Assembly (NCBI GenBank): GCA_938008555.1
Contig: CALLKE010000005.1
Coordinates: forward strand, 1 to 14,355
DNA length: 14,355 nucleotides
Origin: an uncultured Pedobacter sp.
GTDB lineage: Bacteria > Bacteroidota > Bacteroidia > Sphingobacteriales > Sphingobacteriaceae
Reading direction: 5' to 3'
Shown here: positions 13,442 to 14,355 of the stretch, piece by piece
Layout: every line of letters starts with the position of its first letter
Numbering within the stretch: position 1 is the first letter of the stretch
Notes under the pieces: generated by a model
Told to the model about the DNA's origin: nothing
Database searches by the model: none
Seen by the model: the letters and a program-made list of their open reading frames with translations, nothing else
Program-made: the position numbers and the translations under genes

Positions 13442-14032
13442 TTAGCCTACTACTTTGCTATTTAAGCGATCAACAACCTGGGATATAGAAGAGAAAATAT
13501 CTTCTATACTTCCTACACCGTTAATACTTGTGAATTTATTTTGGCTTTTATAAAAATTAGCAACTACTGCTGTTTTCGCATTATACTCAGCGATGCGCTT
13601 TCTGATTACTTCTGGATTTGCATCATCAGGACGGCAAGAATCTTTTCCTCTGAGTAATAGTCTAGTTTCTAATTCAGCATCGTTCACTTCTAATGCAATC
13701 ATTCCCGAAATAGAGGAACCTTTACTGGTAAGTAATTGATCTAATGCTTCTGCTTGTGCTACCGTACGTGGAAATCCATCAAAAATGAAACCGTCTGCAT
13801 CTCTGTTGGTATCCAGTTTATTGCTAATCATTCCAATGACAACCTCATCTGGAACAAGAAATCCTTGGTCCATTAATTTTTTGGCTTCTTTGCCTAAAAT
13901 GGTTTCTTTTGAAATTTCGCTTCTAAGAAGATCTCCCGTAGAAAGGTGCACTAAGTGATACTTCTCAATTAGCTTTTGAGATTGTGTTCCTTTGCCAGCG
14001 CCCGGAGGACCAAACAGTACTAAGTTTAGCAT
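13442..14032 (-). CDS. adk: Adenylate kinase, short-LID type
   Basis: The enzyme interconverts ATP plus AMP and two ADP in the cytoplasm. It has 196 residues with the P-loop GPPGAGKGT (8-16), the AMP-binding STGDLLR (31-37), DGFPRT (85-90), and a short LID (RGKDSCRPDDANPEVIRKRI, from about 128) that lacks the zinc-binding Cys4 of long forms. The short LID resembles eukaryotic AK1-type enzymes and is usual in Bacteroidota. It is preceded by the tRNA-Arg gene and its terminator and followed by obg, a neighbourhood often seen in this phylum. Confidence 0.97.
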   Translation of the reverse strand: MLNLVLFGPPGAGKGTQSQKLIEKYHLVHLSTGDLLRSEISKETILGKEAKKLMDQGFLVPDEVVIGMISNKLDTNRDADGFIFDGFPRTVAQAEALDQLLTSKGSSISGMIALEVNDAELETRLLLRGKDSCRPDDANPEVIRKRIAEYNAKTAVVANFYKSQNKFTSINGVGSIEDIFSSISQVVDRLNSKVVG

Positions 14033-14053
14033 TCGTTTGTCTTGAAAATTTTA

Positions 14054-14076
14054 AAAGCCTTTTGAGAAAAGGCTTT
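14054..14076 (-). terminator. Intrinsic terminator of the tRNA-Arg gene
   Basis: The arms AAAGCCTTTT and AAAAGGCTTT form a perfect 10-bp stem with a 3-base loop. On the minus strand it is followed by a T/A-rich run (TTTTAAAATTTT counting the last stem bases). It lies 9 bp beyond the tRNA 3' end and before the adk start, so it should end the tRNA transcript. Confidence 0.75.
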
Positions 14077-14085
14077 ATAATGTTG

Positions 14086-14159
14086 TGGACCTGAAGGGAG
14101 TCGAACCCCTAACCTCCTGATCCGTAGTCAGGTGCTCTATCCAATTGAGCCACAGGTCC
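14086..14159 (-). tRNA. tRNA-Arg, anticodon ACG
   Basis: A 74-base cloverleaf can be drawn on the minus strand: acceptor GGACCTG/CAGGTCC, D stem GCTC/GAGC, anticodon stem CCTGA/TCAGG with loop CTACGGA (anticodon ACG), T arm with TTCGACT, and discriminator A. The A34 would be deaminated to inosine to read CGU, CGC and CGA. The CCA end is not encoded, because CAA follows the discriminator base. Confidence 0.97.
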
Positions 14160-14174
14160 CTCTGAATTGGAGCA

Positions 14175-14182
14175 CAAAAATA
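14175..14182 (-). promoter_or_regulatory. Candidate -7 promoter element of tRNA-Arg
   Basis: On the minus strand this is TATTTTTG, a perfect TAnnTTTG match. It ends 15 bases before the mature tRNA 5' end, leaving a short leader for RNase P to remove. The -33 region is not a good TTTG match. Confidence 0.5.
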
Positions 14183-14229
14183 GGTTTTCTTTTTGAAATA
14201 CTACATCTTTTCTCAAAAAAATATCGTGA

Positions 14230-14355
14230 TGTAAACTTGACGGGGCAAAATAAATCTGTTTATTTAATTAAATAGCATTTATATTAATATTATTGATATT
14301 TTTATTGTTTTTTAATTAAAATTAATATTTGATTTAATATTTTTTTAGCGTAAAT
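14230..14355. other. Extremely AT-rich right edge
   Basis: After about 14260 the sequence is almost entirely A and T, with repeated TTAATTAA-type and AATATT-type short palindromes. No frame, RNA or clear promoter is visible before the window ends. It may be the upstream region of a gene beyond the edge. Confidence 0.4.

Noticed and set aside
14086..14159. Idea that MiaA in this window modifies the tRNA in this window
   Set aside because: The tRNA-Arg has G36 and G37, whereas MiaA needs A36 and A37.
14260..14355. AT-rich right edge as a replication origin
   Set aside because: No DnaA boxes, iterons or dnaA/dnaN genes are visible; AT richness alone is not enough.
1..14355. CRISPR arrays, intact insertion sequences or known defence systems
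   Set aside because: No regularly spaced repeats, full transposase or defence-family proteins can be found; only IS debris at 5166-5634 is seen.

Overview
This is a chromosomal window from a member of the Bacteroidota, most likely a Sphingobacteriales or Cytophagales-type bacterium. The evidence is a gldC gene (a family essentially restricted to this phylum), several TAnnTTTG promoter elements of the Bacteroidota type close to start codons, poor Shine-Dalgarno sequences, moderately AT-rich DNA and an adk-obg neighbourhood. Most of the window is ordinary housekeeping DNA. The accessory or decayed parts are the left 1.15 kb and the 4991-5648 gap.

Layout. (1) 1-1150: the tail of an unrecognised protein that starts outside the window, overlapped by a small lipoprotein gene. 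A near-identical truncated copy of part of that tail follows (bases 1-61 repeat at 1079-1139). This looks like a duplicated, rearranging module next to the end of a conserved operon. (2) 1151-4990, minus strand: an operon-like run in the order DEAD-box RNA helicase, gldC (4-bp overlap), UMF1-type MFS transporter and a LutA-like two-CCG-domain Fe-S protein. A good -7 element lies just upstream of the helicase start. (3) 4991-5648: 658 bp without an ordinary gene. It holds a decayed transposase-like zinc ribbon, an imperfect direct repeat, a strong hairpin and a possible 45-residue membrane protein. (4) 5649-8244, minus strand: polyphosphate kinase 1 preceded by a very lysine-rich histone H1-like protein with its own candidate promoter. 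(5) 8562-12385, plus strand: CCA-adding tRNA nucleotidyltransferase, a pRiA4b ORF-3-like acidic protein, MiaA tRNA prenyltransferase and a short MTA/SAH nucleosidase-like protein. (6) 12359-14159, minus strand: tRNA-Arg(ACG), its terminator, adenylate kinase and the GTPase Obg. The last codons of obg overlap the nucleosidase gene tail to tail. (7) 14160-14355: the tRNA promoter and an extremely AT-rich segment.

How the genes relate. RNA metabolism recurs: CCA addition, A37 prenylation, an RNA helicase, a ribosome-associated GTPase, and a tRNA gene whose CCA end is not encoded and so needs the CCA enzyme. Ppk1 and Adk both handle adenylate and phosphate energy. No CRISPR array, intact insertion sequence or complete defence system is visible. 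The most unusual material is the duplicated module at the left edge, whose full extent lies outside the window.
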